Source of the DNA: Gammaproteobacteria bacterium MOLA455
GTDB taxonomy: Bacteria > Pseudomonadota > Gammaproteobacteria > Pseudomonadales > Porticoccaceae
Length of the DNA stretch: 64,000 nucleotides
Assembly: GCA_000511875.1 (NCBI GenBank)
Contig: AZIN01000001.1
Span: 625,224 to 689,223, forward strand
Direction: 5' to 3'
The translations under genes were made by a program, and so were the position numbers. This document shows, piece by piece, positions 18,274-26,818 of the stretch. Position 1 is the stretch's first letter, and each line of letters begins with the position of its first letter. The notes beneath the pieces were generated by a model. It worked only from the letters and a program-made list of their open reading frames with translations. It was not told the origin of the DNA and ran no database searches.

Positions 18274-19017
18274 ATGAGTGACAAATCTAAACCGGACGAC
18301 CTATTTGCCAGCCCATTGGGAAATGTCCCCCGCTTCGCTTTCGACGAAGCGGTGGTGGATGTATTCCCCGATATGATTCAGCGTTCGGTGCCCGGCTATC
18401 AGACAATTATTAATCTCTGTGGTGAACTGGCGGCGCGCTACGTGCAGCCAAACAGCAACTGTTATGACCTGGGTTGTTCACTGGGTGCCTCATCTCTGGC
18501 TATAGCACAGCACGTCAAGCAGCCAGGCGTTAGCATCGTGGCGGTAGATAACTCAGCGGCCATGCTCGCCCGCTGCGACGCCGTATTAGAAAAACAGCAC
18601 TCCACAGCCACAATCCAGCTGGTAGAAGCGGATATCTGTGATATTGAGATCAGCAATGCCTCACTGGTGGTGATGAATTTCACTCTGCAGTTTATTGCGA
18701 TTGAAAAGCGTCAGGCGCTGCTGGAAAAGATTTATGCCGGATTAAATCCCGGTGGCTGTCTGGTGATTTCTGAGAAGTTACTATTTGAACCTGAATCCTT
18801 AAACCAACTGCTGTCGGAACTGCATCATCAGTTTAAAAGTGCCCAGGGTTACAGTGATTTGGAGATTAGTCAAAAGCGTGACTCCCTAGAAAACTTTCTG
18901 CTTCCAGAAACCCTTGAGACCCATATCAATAGAATAAAGGCCTGCGGATTTAGCGCCGCAAGCCCTTGGTTTCAATGTTTTAACTTTGCCTCACTAGTGG
19001 CTATTAAACAGCACTAA
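18274..19017 (+). CDS. cmoA: Carboxy-S-adenosyl-L-methionine synthase CmoA
   Basis: 247 residues from the ATG at 18274 (a TTG at 18265 overlaps the previous stop and is less likely). The SAM-fold signature NCYDLGCSLGASSLAIAQHV and the family-specific DDLFASPLGNVPRFAFDEAVVDVFPDMIQRSVPGYQ opening identify CmoA. It converts SAM and prephenate to carboxy-SAM, which CmoB uses to modify uridine-34 of tRNAs to cmo5U. cmoB lies 1.9 kb downstream on the same strand but is separated by two leftward genes. Confidence 0.93.
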   Translation: MSDKSKPDDLFASPLGNVPRFAFDEAVVDVFPDMIQRSVPGYQTIINLCGELAARYVQPNSNCYDLGCSLGASSLAIAQHVKQPGVSIVAVDNSAAMLARCDAVLEKQHSTATIQLVEADICDIEISNASLVVMNFTLQFIAIEKRQALLEKIYAGLNPGGCLVISEKLLFEPESLNQLLSELHHQFKSAQGYSDLEISQKRDSLENFLLPETLETHINRIKACGFSAASPWFQCFNFASLVAIKQH

Positions 19018-19025
19018 TTAAGTCT

Positions 19026-20459
19026 CTAGCGACTGACCAATCCAGTAATTGTCTTGATCAGCTTGCGTACCTTCGGCGTGTAGGGAGGGTGCATCATATG
19101 ACCGCTGGCCCACTTATCCTGCAGCACACTGCGCTCGTGGGAAAATGCCTTGTAACCCCATTCGCCGCCAGACTTGCCAATACCGCTGTTGTTAACACCG
19201 CCAAAGGGCAAGTTGGGATGCACAAAGTGCATTACCACCTGGTTGATACAGGTATCACCAGCACTGGTTTCTTCCAGCACTTTATTGATCGCGGCTTTGT
19301 CGCGACCGAAAAAGTACAGCGCCAATGGCTTCGGCTTATCATTGATATAGCCAATCACTTCATCGAGATCGCTAAAGGTCATAATCGGCAGTACTGGGCC
19401 AAAAATTTCTTCGTTCATAATGCGCGAGTCAGCTGTCATGCCCTGAAGCAGCGTGGGTGCAATAAAGCGCTCAGCATCATCGACCTGACCACCAGTAATT
19501 AACTCAGCGCCACCGGCCAAGGCCTCAGACAAAAGCCCAGAGATGCGACCGTGATGGCCTGAATTGACCACCTGGCAGTAATCGCCATTGGCTTGCGCAT
19601 CGCTGCCTTCGCCATACTGTTTCGCCATGCTGGCCTTGAGCTCAACCATCAGCTCGTCTTTAATGCTCTCGTGAACAAACAGATAGTCCGGCGCAATACA
19701 GGTCTGACCATTGTTATTGAACTTGCCCCAGGAAACACTGCGCGCAGTCTTCATCAGATCTGCACTCTTGTCGACAATCACCGGGCTCTTGCCACCCAGT
19801 TCTAGCGTTACTGAAGTAAGATTTTTTGCCGCCGCAGCCATAACATGTTTGCCAACAGCTGGGCTACCGGTAAAGAAGATATGGTCAAAAGGCAGACTGG
19901 TTAAGTAGCTAGAAACATCCGCTTCCCCCTGAAACAGGCTCACTTCTTCCGGGCGAAACGCCTCTTCAACAATCTCCGCAATCACCTGAGACATATGCGG
20001 CGTCATTTCCGAAGGCTTGATAATCACAGTACAACCGGCAGCAATCGCCGAAATCATCGGGCCAAAGGTCAGGTTAAAGGGATAGTTCCACGGCGAGATC
20101 ACCAGGCTAGTCCCCTTGGGCTCGGTAACAATTTTTGAAGAAGTACCAAGCATAGTCATGGACGCGCGCACGGATACCGGCTTCATCCACTTTTTCAATT
20201 TCTTGCGCGTATGGGCCAGCTCAGACAGCACAATCATAATTTCAGCTATATCGACTTCCGCTCCCGGCTTGCCAAAATCCGCTAGGGCTGAGGCATAAAT
20301 TTTATCGTAGGAGTTTTTAAATACTGTTTCAAAGCGCGCCAGCACTTCGAGACGCTGGGCACAGGTTGACTTGCGCAGCTTCAAAGCATAGGCCTTGTGG
20401 GCTGCAAATGAAGCATCAATAGCAGTTTTATTCTCTGCACTCAGCTGTGGAGTCGTCAT
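19026..20459 (-). CDS. Aldehyde dehydrogenase (coniferyl-aldehyde/class 3-like)
   Basis: 477 residues. ALDH motifs are present: SPWNYPFNLTFGPMISAIAAGCTVIIKPSE (NAD binding), LELGGKSPVIVD carrying the general-base Glu, NNGQTCIAPDY with the catalytic Cys, and EEIFGPVLPI. The short N-terminus and the C-terminal membrane-leaning tail (LIKTITGLVSR) match class 3-like ALDHs such as coniferyl aldehyde dehydrogenase CalB and fatty aldehyde enzymes. Oxidises an aldehyde to acid with NAD(P). Substrate is not known; neighbours give no hint. Confidence 0.88.
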   Translation of the reverse strand: MTTPQLSAENKTAIDASFAAHKAYALKLRKSTCAQRLEVLARFETVFKNSYDKIYASALADFGKPGAEVDIAEIMIVLSELAHTRKKLKKWMKPVSVRASMTMLGTSSKIVTEPKGTSLVISPWNYPFNLTFGPMISAIAAGCTVIIKPSEMTPHMSQVIAEIVEEAFRPEEVSLFQGEADVSSYLTSLPFDHIFFTGSPAVGKHVMAAAAKNLTSVTLELGGKSPVIVDKSADLMKTARSVSWGKFNNNGQTCIAPDYLFVHESIKDELMVELKASMAKQYGEGSDAQANGDYCQVVNSGHHGRISGLLSEALAGGAELITGGQVDDAERFIAPTLLQGMTADSRIMNEEIFGPVLPIMTFSDLDEVIGYINDKPKPLALYFFGRDKAAINKVLEETSAGDTCINQVVMHFVHPNLPFGGVNNSGIGKSGGEWGYKAFSHERSVLQDKWASGHMMHPPYTPKVRKLIKTITGLVSR

Positions 20460-20601
20460 GGGGTTCCCCTGTGGAATTGATTATTATTTTTATCGTTGTC
20501 CGCTGGTAACGAACTATCTTTTAAAGGTTTTAGATTACACCATCGCGGCCGTTAATTGTGTTGAATTGCGACTCGACGGTATTAGACTTTATTAGAGTGT
20601 T

Positions 20602-20823
20602 TTAATAGTGCGGAGGCTTCTCGTTTTGGGAGCCATCTCCCTCGGCTGCCACATCCTGCAATGCTTCCATTCGCTGCACCATGGATTGGTGGGCAAGGGT
20701 CAGGGTATCGATCTCTTTCTGCTGACGAAAGATCTCTTCACTCAACTCGGCATTGGTCATTTCTTGGTAAGCCAGCTTCTCTTCGAGCTGCTCAAATCGC
20801 TGTTCTATTGTATCGCTGTTCAT
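20602..20823 (-). CDS. slyX: SlyX family protein
   Basis: 73 residues, the normal size. Nearly the whole protein is a heptad coiled coil (EQRFEQLEEKLAYQEMTNAELSEEI...), ending in the strongly conserved SlyX terminus KPPHY. Function unknown in the family; it was found beside slyD in enterobacteria. Here slyD is 12 kb away. It is divergent from cmoB across 90 bp. Confidence 0.93.
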   Translation of the reverse strand: MNSDTIEQRFEQLEEKLAYQEMTNAELSEEIFRQQKEIDTLTLAHQSMVQRMEALQDVAAEGDGSQNEKPPHY

Positions 20824-20914
20824 TGACTTAAAACTCTCATTACTATTTGTTTACTAAGCCGCAAACCATAGCTGAAATGCCTTATAATTTGCCACTAAAA
20901 TTTTAGGTGTGCGC

Positions 20915-21904
20915 ATGATCCCCACTTCTCTCGATTATGGACCGCTGTTCTCTTGGCTCGAAGAGTCCGAACTCAGTCATTGGGGCCAAGACCTGCCCCA
21001 ACTAGTTGCCCAACAACTGCGCCCCGAACGCTGGGGCGATATGCCCGAGTGGGAAGAAACTCTGCGGCGTCTCCCGGAAATCGACCCCCTGTTTACCGAC
21101 TTTAGCAACGGTGTGCAGATCGGTGATATCAGCCTCATGGACAAAGGCCGACGTCTGGCTCTGCAAGCCACTTTGATGGGTCTGCACCCCTGGCGCAAAG
21201 GGCCGTACAATTTATTTGGTATGCCACTGGATACCGAATGGCGCTCTGATTGGAAATGGGATCGCGTGCTACCCCACCTGGCCCCGTTAAAAGGTCGTAC
21301 CATTCTCGATGTTGGCTGTGGCAATGGCTATCACTGTTGGCGCATGCTCGGTGCTGACGCCGAGCGTGTCATTGGCATCGACCCCTCAGCAAAATTTGTC
21401 TTTCAGTTTTACGCCATCAAACGCTTTGCCGGCAATCACCTGCCCATCGACGTGTTGCCACTGGGCATTGAGCACATGCCGGAAAAAATGGCCGCCTTCG
21501 ATACAGTATTTTCCATGGGTATTCTCTACCACCGTCGCTCCCCCATGGACCATCTGCGGGAGCTGCGCCAGCTACTCAAGCCCGGCGGCCAGCTAGTATT
21601 GGAGACCCTAGTGATAGAGGGCGCCGAAGATCAGCTATTAGTGCCACAGGATCGCTACGCAAAAATGCCCAATGTCTGGTTTATCCCCTCACCGGATATG
21701 CTGATTAGTTGGATGAGCAAGAATGGCTTGAAGAATGCACGTATGGTGGATATCAGCACCACTACCATCGAAGAACAACGCTCCACAGACTGGATGAAAT
21801 TTGAATCACTGGCGGATTTTTTGGACCCCAACGATTCGAGCAAAACCATCGAAGGTCACCCGGCGCCAGTGCGAGCGGTCTTTGTTGCGGAGGCACCCTA
21901 CTAA
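20915..21904 (+). CDS. cmoB: tRNA U34 carboxymethyltransferase CmoB
   Basis: 329 residues from ATG 20915 (an upstream GTG at 20909 is also in frame). The SAM-binding segment LKGRTILDVGCGNGYHCWRMLG and the family segments FNLFGMPLDTEWRSDWKWDRV (as LFGMPLDTEWRSDWKW) and SMGILYHRRSPMDHL match CmoB closely. It transfers the carboxymethyl group of carboxy-SAM to 5-hydroxyuridine-34 in tRNA, giving cmo5U that widens wobble decoding. Partner enzyme CmoA is encoded upstream at 18274. Confidence 0.95.
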   Translation: MIPTSLDYGPLFSWLEESELSHWGQDLPQLVAQQLRPERWGDMPEWEETLRRLPEIDPLFTDFSNGVQIGDISLMDKGRRLALQATLMGLHPWRKGPYNLFGMPLDTEWRSDWKWDRVLPHLAPLKGRTILDVGCGNGYHCWRMLGADAERVIGIDPSAKFVFQFYAIKRFAGNHLPIDVLPLGIEHMPEKMAAFDTVFSMGILYHRRSPMDHLRELRQLLKPGGQLVLETLVIEGAEDQLLVPQDRYAKMPNVWFIPSPDMLISWMSKNGLKNARMVDISTTTIEEQRSTDWMKFESLADFLDPNDSSKTIEGHPAPVRAVFVAEAPY

Positions 21905-21979
21905 ATTAGTGCTACATTTACTGCAGCCTCTAAAGCGCCGAATTTCTTCCCGCAGAGAACCACACGAAAAGGAATTACT

Positions 21980-22543
21980 ATGCACAAACTTATTGTTAGT
22001 CTCGCTATCGCCGCGCTGATATTCGTCAGCGGATGCAGCAATAATCCTAGTAAAACGCCCATCGAAAAGCGCCAAATCATAATCGACATGCGCAATCAGG
22101 TACTTCGGGATCTGTTTAAAATCAAACCCGACGTCAAAGCTCAGATTGATAGCGCCGCGGGCTATGCAGTTTTCAGCAATGCCAACATCAATCTTATCTT
22201 CGCCAGTGTCGGCGCCGGTCACGGTGTAGTTCGCGACAATAACAGCGGCCAAAACACCTTTATGAAAATGGGCGAAGCAGGTCTTGGCCTGGGAATTGGG
22301 ATCAAAGATTTCCGTGCCGTATTTGTCTTTCACAGCCGCGACGCACTCACGCAGTTTATTGAGCATGGTTGGGCCTTTGGTGTTAATGCCGACGCCGCAG
22401 CCAAAGCCAGTGAGAAAGGTGCAGCCGTGGGTGGCGAAGCGACCTTTGACAATATCACTGTGTATCAGCTCACCGAATCGGGATTAGCTCTTCAGGCTAC
22501 TGTAAAAGGGACTAAATTCTGGCAGGATAGCGAGCTCAAATAA
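21980..22543 (+). CDS. SYLF/Ysc84-domain lipoprotein
   Basis: 187 residues. A signal peptide ends in the lipobox VSGC (Cys at residue 19). The mature part has the SYLF (Ysc84-like lipid-binding) pattern: DSAAGYAVFSNANINLIFASVGAGHGVVRDN and a C-terminal TFDNITVYQLTESGLALQATVKGTKFW. In eukaryotes the domain binds phosphoinositides; in bacteria it is a periplasmic or outer-membrane protein of unknown role. AAAGGA precedes the ATG. Stands alone between cmoB and the hot-dog-like gene. Confidence 0.82.
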   Translation: MHKLIVSLAIAALIFVSGCSNNPSKTPIEKRQIIIDMRNQVLRDLFKIKPDVKAQIDSAAGYAVFSNANINLIFASVGAGHGVVRDNNSGQNTFMKMGEAGLGLGIGIKDFRAVFVFHSRDALTQFIEHGWAFGVNADAAAKASEKGAAVGGEATFDNITVYQLTESGLALQATVKGTKFWQDSELK

Positions 22544-22579
22544 TTCAACCCAGTTCGCTAAGGTTGCAGAGAGTCTGCC

Positions 22580-23293
22580 ATGATCACCACCTCCATTGCC
22601 AAGCGTTTCTGCGGGCCACCCCAATCTGGTAATGGCGGCTACAGCTGCGGCCTACTGGGCAAACAATTTGACGGCCCGAGCAAGGTGCGGCTGCATGTGC
22701 CGCCACCGCTGGACAGTGACCTGACCATCGAACAAGACGCGGAAAGCTGGGTATTGATGCAAGGTGGGCAGCTGATCGGCACTGCCATAGCAGCGTCATT
22801 GGATATGACCCCGCCGCAACCGCCGACCTTAGAGCAGGCGCGAGCAGCGCGAAACAATTACAAAGGCCTTAGAGAGCACAGTTTTCCGCACTGTTTTGTC
22901 TGCGGTCCAGGCCGCGAGCAAGGGGATGGATTAAGGCTGTTTACCGGCGCTGTAAAGGGTCAGGAAATGGTCGCCTGTGACTGGGAGCCAACGGCGGATT
23001 TACTCGACACCAGCGGTCAAGTTAAAGCCGAGTTTATCTGGTCAGCTCTAGACTGTCCGAGCTACTTCGCACTGAATGTCCCAATGGATCCCAACGCTGC
23101 CTGTCTGCTGGGTGAGATGACCGCCAGCATCGATAAACCTGTGCCCGGCGATCAAGCCTTAATTGTCTATGCCTGGAAACGCTCAATAGAAGGCCGCAAG
23201 CATTATTCCGCCGCCGCCCTCTGCACTGCGCAAGGCGAGGTGTTGGCGAGAGCAGAACACCTTTGGATCAGGCTTAACAAGTCACCCAGTTAA
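22580..23293 (+). CDS. Conserved hot-dog-like protein of unknown function
   Basis: 237 residues. No signal peptide or membrane segment. The middle has the motif FPHCFVCGPGR, with a Cys pair spaced as C-x2-C, followed by GDGLRLFTG; the order Gly-rich N-terminus, CxxCG, then a WTALDC-like segment (FIWSALDCPSYFAL) fits hot-dog (thioesterase-like) proteins seen mainly in actinobacteria. The N-terminal RFCGPPQSGNGGYSCGLLG segment resembles the same fold. It could be a thioesterase or a fatty-acyl binding protein. No operon partner: the next gene is convergent. Confidence 0.5.
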   Translation: MITTSIAKRFCGPPQSGNGGYSCGLLGKQFDGPSKVRLHVPPPLDSDLTIEQDAESWVLMQGGQLIGTAIAASLDMTPPQPPTLEQARAARNNYKGLREHSFPHCFVCGPGREQGDGLRLFTGAVKGQEMVACDWEPTADLLDTSGQVKAEFIWSALDCPSYFALNVPMDPNAACLLGEMTASIDKPVPGDQALIVYAWKRSIEGRKHYSAAALCTAQGEVLARAEHLWIRLNKSPS

Positions 23294-23320
23294 GCCGCTT
23301 TCTTCTGTCTACCTGTATTT

Positions 23321-24436
23321 TTAAACTTTCAATGCTTCACCTGCAGGCACATAGGCATAACCCAGTGCGTCTGCCACGGCTTTATAGGTCACATGACCTT
23401 TGTGTACATTGAGGCCATTCAGTAAATGCTTGTCTCCAAGGAGCGCATTGATCGGATCATTCGCCAGCGCCAACGCATAGGGTAAAGTCGCATTATTCAG
23501 CGCCATAGTTGCCGTGCGCGCCACACCGCCGGGCATGTTCGCCACACAGTAATGCACCACATCGTCGACAACATAGGTCGGCTGCTGATGGGTAGTCGCA
23601 CGGGAAGTCTCAAAACAACCGCCCTGATCGATCGCCACATCCACCACCACAGCACCCTTTTTCATGCGACTGATAATATCCCGACTCAATAGCTTCGGCG
23701 CCGCTGCACCGGGAATCAAAACCGCACCAATCACTAGATCCGAATCCAAGGCACAGTCTTCAATGGCCGCCATAGTCGAATAAACACAGTGAGCACGGCC
23801 TTCATACTTTGCATCCAGCTCGCGCAAGCGCGCAATCGAGCGATCCATAATAGTGACGTCGGCACCCATGCCCACAGCGATCGCCGCCGCATTGTCGCCC
23901 ACCACACCACCGCCGATAACCAATACTTTTGCCGGTGCTACACCAGGAACACCGCCAAGCAAGACACCACGACCGCCCTGAGCCTTCTCAAGGTGATAAG
24001 CGCCAGCCTGGACCGACATTCGCCCCGCCACCTCAGACATGGGGGCTAACAGTGGCAAACCACCGTTATTATCAGTAACCGTTTCATAGGCAATACAGGT
24101 AGCCCCAGACTCGACCAACAACTTGGTCTGCTGAGGATCTGGCGCCAAATGTAAGTAGGTATAGAGGATCTGGCCATCGCGCAGCATGGCGCACTCAACT
24201 GGCTGAGGCTCCTTAACCTTAACGATCATATCCGCCGCACCAAACACCTCCGCCGCGCTGCCGACTATCTCTGCACCGGCATCAAGGTACTCCGCATCGC
24301 TAAAATCAATGCCAACGCCTGCATCGGTCTCAAGCATAACGCGATGACCATGAGCCACCAACTCAACAACAGACGACGGCGTCAGACCGACACGGTACTC
24401 GTGGTTTTTAATTTCCTTCGGCACTCCTAGCAACAT
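23321..24436 (-). CDS. ald: Alanine dehydrogenase
   Basis: 371 residues, full length. The N-terminal segment [21 protein letters not shown] carries the pyruvate-binding Arg; KVKEPQPVE holds the catalytic Lys; AYETVT follows, and the NAD site is [26 protein letters not shown], with [19 protein letters not shown] at the C-terminus. It interconverts L-alanine and pyruvate plus ammonia, usually for alanine catabolism. A Lrp/AsnC regulator gene is divergent across 152 bp of AT-rich DNA, the common arrangement for ald control. Confidence 0.95.
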   Translation of the reverse strand: MLLGVPKEIKNHEYRVGLTPSSVVELVAHGHRVMLETDAGVGIDFSDAEYLDAGAEIVGSAAEVFGAADMIVKVKEPQPVECAMLRDGQILYTYLHLAPDPQQTKLLVESGATCIAYETVTDNNGGLPLLAPMSEVAGRMSVQAGAYHLEKAQGGRGVLLGGVPGVAPAKVLVIGGGVVGDNAAAIAVGMGADVTIMDRSIARLRELDAKYEGRAHCVYSTMAAIEDCALDSDLVIGAVLIPGAAAPKLLSRDIISRMKKGAVVVDVAIDQGGCFETSRATTHQQPTYVVDDVVHYCVANMPGGVARTATMALNNATLPYALALANDPINALLGDKHLLNGLNVHKGHVTYKAVADALGYAYVPAGEALKV

Positions 24437-24588
24437 ATCAAACTCCTTATTTAACGGTTATCTAGGTATATGTAGCAGTAATTTTTAATGCTGTTACTTT
24501 AGATTTTTATGAAAATATTTATTACTTATATAGGAAATAAAGTAGAATATTTTTCTATAAAGCGATTTTAAACAGGAAATAATACTTT
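24437..24588. promoter_or_regulatory. Divergent AT-rich ald / Lrp promoter region
   Basis: 152 bp between two divergent genes, markedly richer in A/T than its surroundings, with several A and T tracts in phase (for example around 24480-24560). This composition is usual for Lrp-type binding. No single operator could be defined. Confidence 0.45.
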
Positions 24589-25083
24589 ATGCCCAGCAGC
24601 GAAAGTAACCCGACCAAGAAACTCAGCAAAATCGACCGCAATATATTGCGCATCCTCCAGCGCGACGGCCGCATCAGCTACACCGACCTCTCCCGAGAAG
24701 TCGGTCTCTCCGTCACACCCTGTATAGAGCGAGTAAAACGACTGGAACGCAGTGGTTATATTCAAGGCTACACCGCCAAGCTCAACCCAGAGTTGCTCAA
24801 TGCGGGATTAGTGGTATTTGTGCAAATACGCCTCAACCACACCTCTCAAGAGAACTTTGAAGAATTTCACCGATCGGTGATGGACCTAGAAGACGTGCAG
24901 AGCTGTTATTTGGTATCCGGCAACTATGACTACCTACTCAAAGCCAGAGTCGCCGACATGACCGCCTACAGAGAACTGCTTGGCAGCCGCATACTCAAGC
25001 TTCCAGCGGTGCAAGAATCGACCAGCTATGTAGTCATGGAAGAGCTCAAAGAAACCATGCAGATAGCAATTCCTCAGAGCTAA
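24589..25083 (+). CDS. Lrp/AsnC-family regulator, probable regulator of ald
   Basis: 164 residues. N-terminal winged helix-turn-helix: KIDRNILRILQRDGRISYTDLSREVGLSVTPCIERVKRLERSGYIQGYTAKL. The C-terminal RAM ligand domain has VQSCYLVSGNYDYLLKARVADM with the Gly of the effector loop. These proteins form octamers that sense amino acids, often alanine or leucine. Being divergent from ald it most likely controls that gene and itself through the shared 152-bp promoter region, whose A/T tracts suit Lrp binding. Target is inferred from position. Confidence 0.9.
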   Translation: MPSSESNPTKKLSKIDRNILRILQRDGRISYTDLSREVGLSVTPCIERVKRLERSGYIQGYTAKLNPELLNAGLVVFVQIRLNHTSQENFEEFHRSVMDLEDVQSCYLVSGNYDYLLKARVADMTAYRELLGSRILKLPAVQESTSYVVMEELKETMQIAIPQS

Positions 25084-25123
25084 AAAAAGGCACAAAAAAC
25101 CCCTTAAAAGCCCCCAAGGATTG

Positions 25124-25152
25124 TTGACACAACCTCCCCACCCCCCTATAGT
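25124..25152 (+). promoter_or_regulatory. Sigma-70 promoter of tRNA-Arg
   Basis: TTGACA at 25124-25129, a 17-bp spacer and TATAGT at 25147-25152, a near-consensus promoter 27 bp before the mature tRNA. The downstream GC-rich text (ACGCGGCC) is the kind of discriminator that makes stable-RNA promoters subject to growth-rate control. Confidence 0.8.
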
Positions 25153-25179
25153 ACGCGGCCTCTGAAAGGAGACAGTAAA

Positions 25180-25256
25180 GCACTCGTAGCTCAGCTGGAT
25201 AGAGTACCCGGCTACGAACCGGGCGGTCGGTGGTTCGAATCCACCCGAGTGCACCA
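25180..25256 (+). tRNA. tRNA-Arg (anticodon ACG)
   Basis: A 77-nt cloverleaf with encoded CCA: acceptor GCACTCG pairs with CGAGTGC, anticodon stem CCCGG/CCGGG encloses loop CTACGAA (anticodon ACG, normally edited to ICG), and the T arm is GGTGG-TTCGAAT-CCACC. ACG reads CGN arginine codons. The prophage has integrated into it: bases 25209-25259 are duplicated at 32325-32375, and the gene itself remains whole on the left side. Confidence 0.97.
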
Positions 25257-25259
25257 TAT
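25209..25259 (+). repeat. attL: 51-bp direct repeat within tRNA-Arg 3' end
   Basis: Identical over 51 bp to 32325-32375. It begins at the anticodon stem of the tRNA (CGGCTACGAACC...) and runs 3 bp past the CCA end (CCATAT). Flanking bases differ (T at 32324 against C at 25208; C against A after the repeat), so the edges are exact. Site of integrase-mediated insertion. Confidence 0.93.
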
Positions 25260-25282
25260 CTTAGTGAAATCATCGCTAAACG

Positions 25283-25313
25283 AAAAAGCCCATCAGAAAT
25301 GATGGGTTTTTTT
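25283..25313. terminator. Terminator just inside attL, downstream of tRNA-Arg
   Basis: Stem CCCATCA / TGATGGG with a GAAA tetraloop, flanked by an A run on the left and seven T on the right, so it can terminate both ways: tRNA-Arg transcription from the left, and phage transcription (gene at 25322) from the right. It lies 24 bp beyond attL inside the prophage and so replaces the tRNA terminator that now sits 7.1 kb away. Confidence 0.8.
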
Positions 25314-25321
25314 GTGAGTGA

Positions 25322-25750
25322 TCAAAAAGAACGTTGACCAGATTGCCAAAGACGCTCAAATTCCTTTTTGGCCCTCATTTTCACGTTCTGGCATTCAACC
25401 ATATGAGCATCCCCTTCAAATATCAGACAATCCTCTGAGTCAGTGTGATATTTAGCAAAAGCCTTCTGCTTGGCACTTTTCACTGCCTTATAAACTTTTA
25501 GCTCTCTTTGTGCGGCAATAAGATCATCACTAAGCTTTCTATTCGATTTTGATAATTGATCAATTATTATCCTAAGATTCTGGTTATCTGAGGGGACTTT
25601 AGGTTGAGGTAAGGACTCAAAACTATCAGCCATTTTTGTTAACACTACTTGAGCCTCATAAAGCTGATATTTGGTGAAGGCGACATTACCCAAAAATACA
25701 GCCAGTACCACTACGCAAGTAAAACCAAACACCTGAAAAAAGACCTTCAT
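25322..25750 (-). CDS. Small membrane-anchored coiled-coil protein of the prophage, function unknown
   Basis: 142 residues from ATG 25750, which has AAAGGAAT six bases upstream; a longer frame to 25789 would overlap the integrase. One N-terminal hydrophobic helix (FFQVFGFTCVVVLAVFLGNVAF) is followed by a helical, probably coiled-coil region (NQNLRIIIDQLSKSNRKLSDDLIAAQRELKVYKAV) and two Cys near the C-terminus. It is the last gene before attL, directly downstream of the integrase. This place is often used for accessory genes; a role in lysogeny or superinfection exclusion is possible but not shown. Confidence 0.6.
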   Translation of the reverse strand: MKVFFQVFGFTCVVVLAVFLGNVAFTKYQLYEAQVVLTKMADSFESLPQPKVPSDNQNLRIIIDQLSKSNRKLSDDLIAAQRELKVYKAVKSAKQKAFAKYHTDSEDCLIFEGDAHMVECQNVKMRAKKEFERLWQSGQRSF

Positions 25751-25779
25751 AACAAATTCCTTTTGTTGAGCTAAATCAA

Positions 25780-26610
25780 TTAACTGCAATGACTATAGTC
25801 CACCCGCTCAATACGACAAGCTGCAGTAGCTAAATGCTCAGGTGCCAAATGAGCATAGCGTTGAACACAGTCCATTGTTTTCCAACCTCCCAGGGTCATC
25901 AAGTCATAAAGTGGTGTTCCAGCCATCACGTGCCAGCTTGCCCAAGTATGCCTTAAGTCGTGAAACCTAAAATTGTTGATCTCAGCCCGTTTAAGCGCTT
26001 TTTTAAATGCTGAGCCAATACCTACCATTGGTTCGTTTAAGTACGTGAAAACCCACCTAGCGTTGCGAGATCTAGACATTTCAAGTGCAATCATGGCGTC
26101 ACGATTTAATGGGATACCCCGAGCTGCTCCATTCTTTGTTGTTCCATGATCTAACCAAGCGACCTTGCGCCGGCGGTCTACCCTTGACCATTCTAAATTG
26201 AGAATTTCACCTCTACGACATCCTGTGGCCAAGGCATATTGGATTACAGGTTGAAGGTGGTGCGGAAGCGCTAGGAGCAGCCGATCAGCTTCGGAATGGG
26301 TTAAGAATCTAACCCTGGGAGGAGGCTCTTTGAGCATACGAACAAATGGGACAGAATCGAGACACTGCCACTCTTTGTGAGCGAGATTCAATATACATCG
26401 CACAACTTCGAGTTCTCGATTAATCGTGGCGTTTTTTACAGATAGCAGGCGATGATGAATGAACGGCCAGAGTGTATTCATATTGATCTGCTCTAAAGAC
26501 AGATCTCCGATAAAAGGCAATAAATGAGTTTGAGCGTACTTGTCATTTTCGAGTGTTTTTTTATCGAATTTTTCTGCGTTATAGCGAGCAACTGCTTGTA
26601 TGAACTGCAT
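25780..26610 (-). CDS. int: Phage tyrosine integrase
   Basis: 276 residues. Catalytic residues of tyrosine recombinases can be placed: Arg at about 132-133 (ATGCRRGEI), Lys159 in TKNGAARGIPL, His217/Arg220/His221 in HDLRHT, Trp243 at the usual His/Trp position in LGGWKT, and nucleophile Tyr262 in QRYAHL. The N-terminal half is the SAM-like core-binding domain. Start supported by AAGGA eight bases upstream. It would catalyse insertion into the tRNA-Arg site. Most filamentous phages instead borrow XerC/XerD, so this is a minority strategy. It sits at the left edge of the element, next to attL. Confidence 0.95.
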   Translation of the reverse strand: MQFIQAVARYNAEKFDKKTLENDKYAQTHLLPFIGDLSLEQINMNTLWPFIHHRLLSVKNATINRELEVVRCILNLAHKEWQCLDSVPFVRMLKEPPPRVRFLTHSEADRLLLALPHHLQPVIQYALATGCRRGEILNLEWSRVDRRRKVAWLDHGTTKNGAARGIPLNRDAMIALEMSRSRNARWVFTYLNEPMVGIGSAFKKALKRAEINNFRFHDLRHTWASWHVMAGTPLYDLMTLGGWKTMDCVQRYAHLAPEHLATAACRIERVDYSHCS

Positions 26611-26818
26611 CTCACATTCCTTGTGATTGAATAAAGGAATTATATAAATCGAGGTAGAAAAGCTGGGGTGAACCGGGTCCCAAAAACATGAAGCTTATGT
26701 TGCGCTGATCGCGCCAATACGGGGCTCGCGCCCCGGCCTTTCATGCATGTTTAGCTATGGCGGCCGCTGCGCGGGGTGATCAAGGGAGGTGGAAATTCGT
26801 AATTTTTTGTGCACATCA
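26611..26818. other. Prophage intergenic region with GC hairpins (candidate origin/packaging region)
   Basis: A 208-bp gap between zot and int, the largest non-coding stretch in the element. It contains a 6-bp stem CGGGGC/GCCCCG with a TCGC tetraloop (26720-26735), a GCGGCCGC palindrome (around 26760) and further GC-rich text in an otherwise AT-leaning phage. Filamentous phages keep their packaging hairpin and replication origin in such an intergenic region. No nicking site can be named from sequence alone. Confidence 0.45.
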
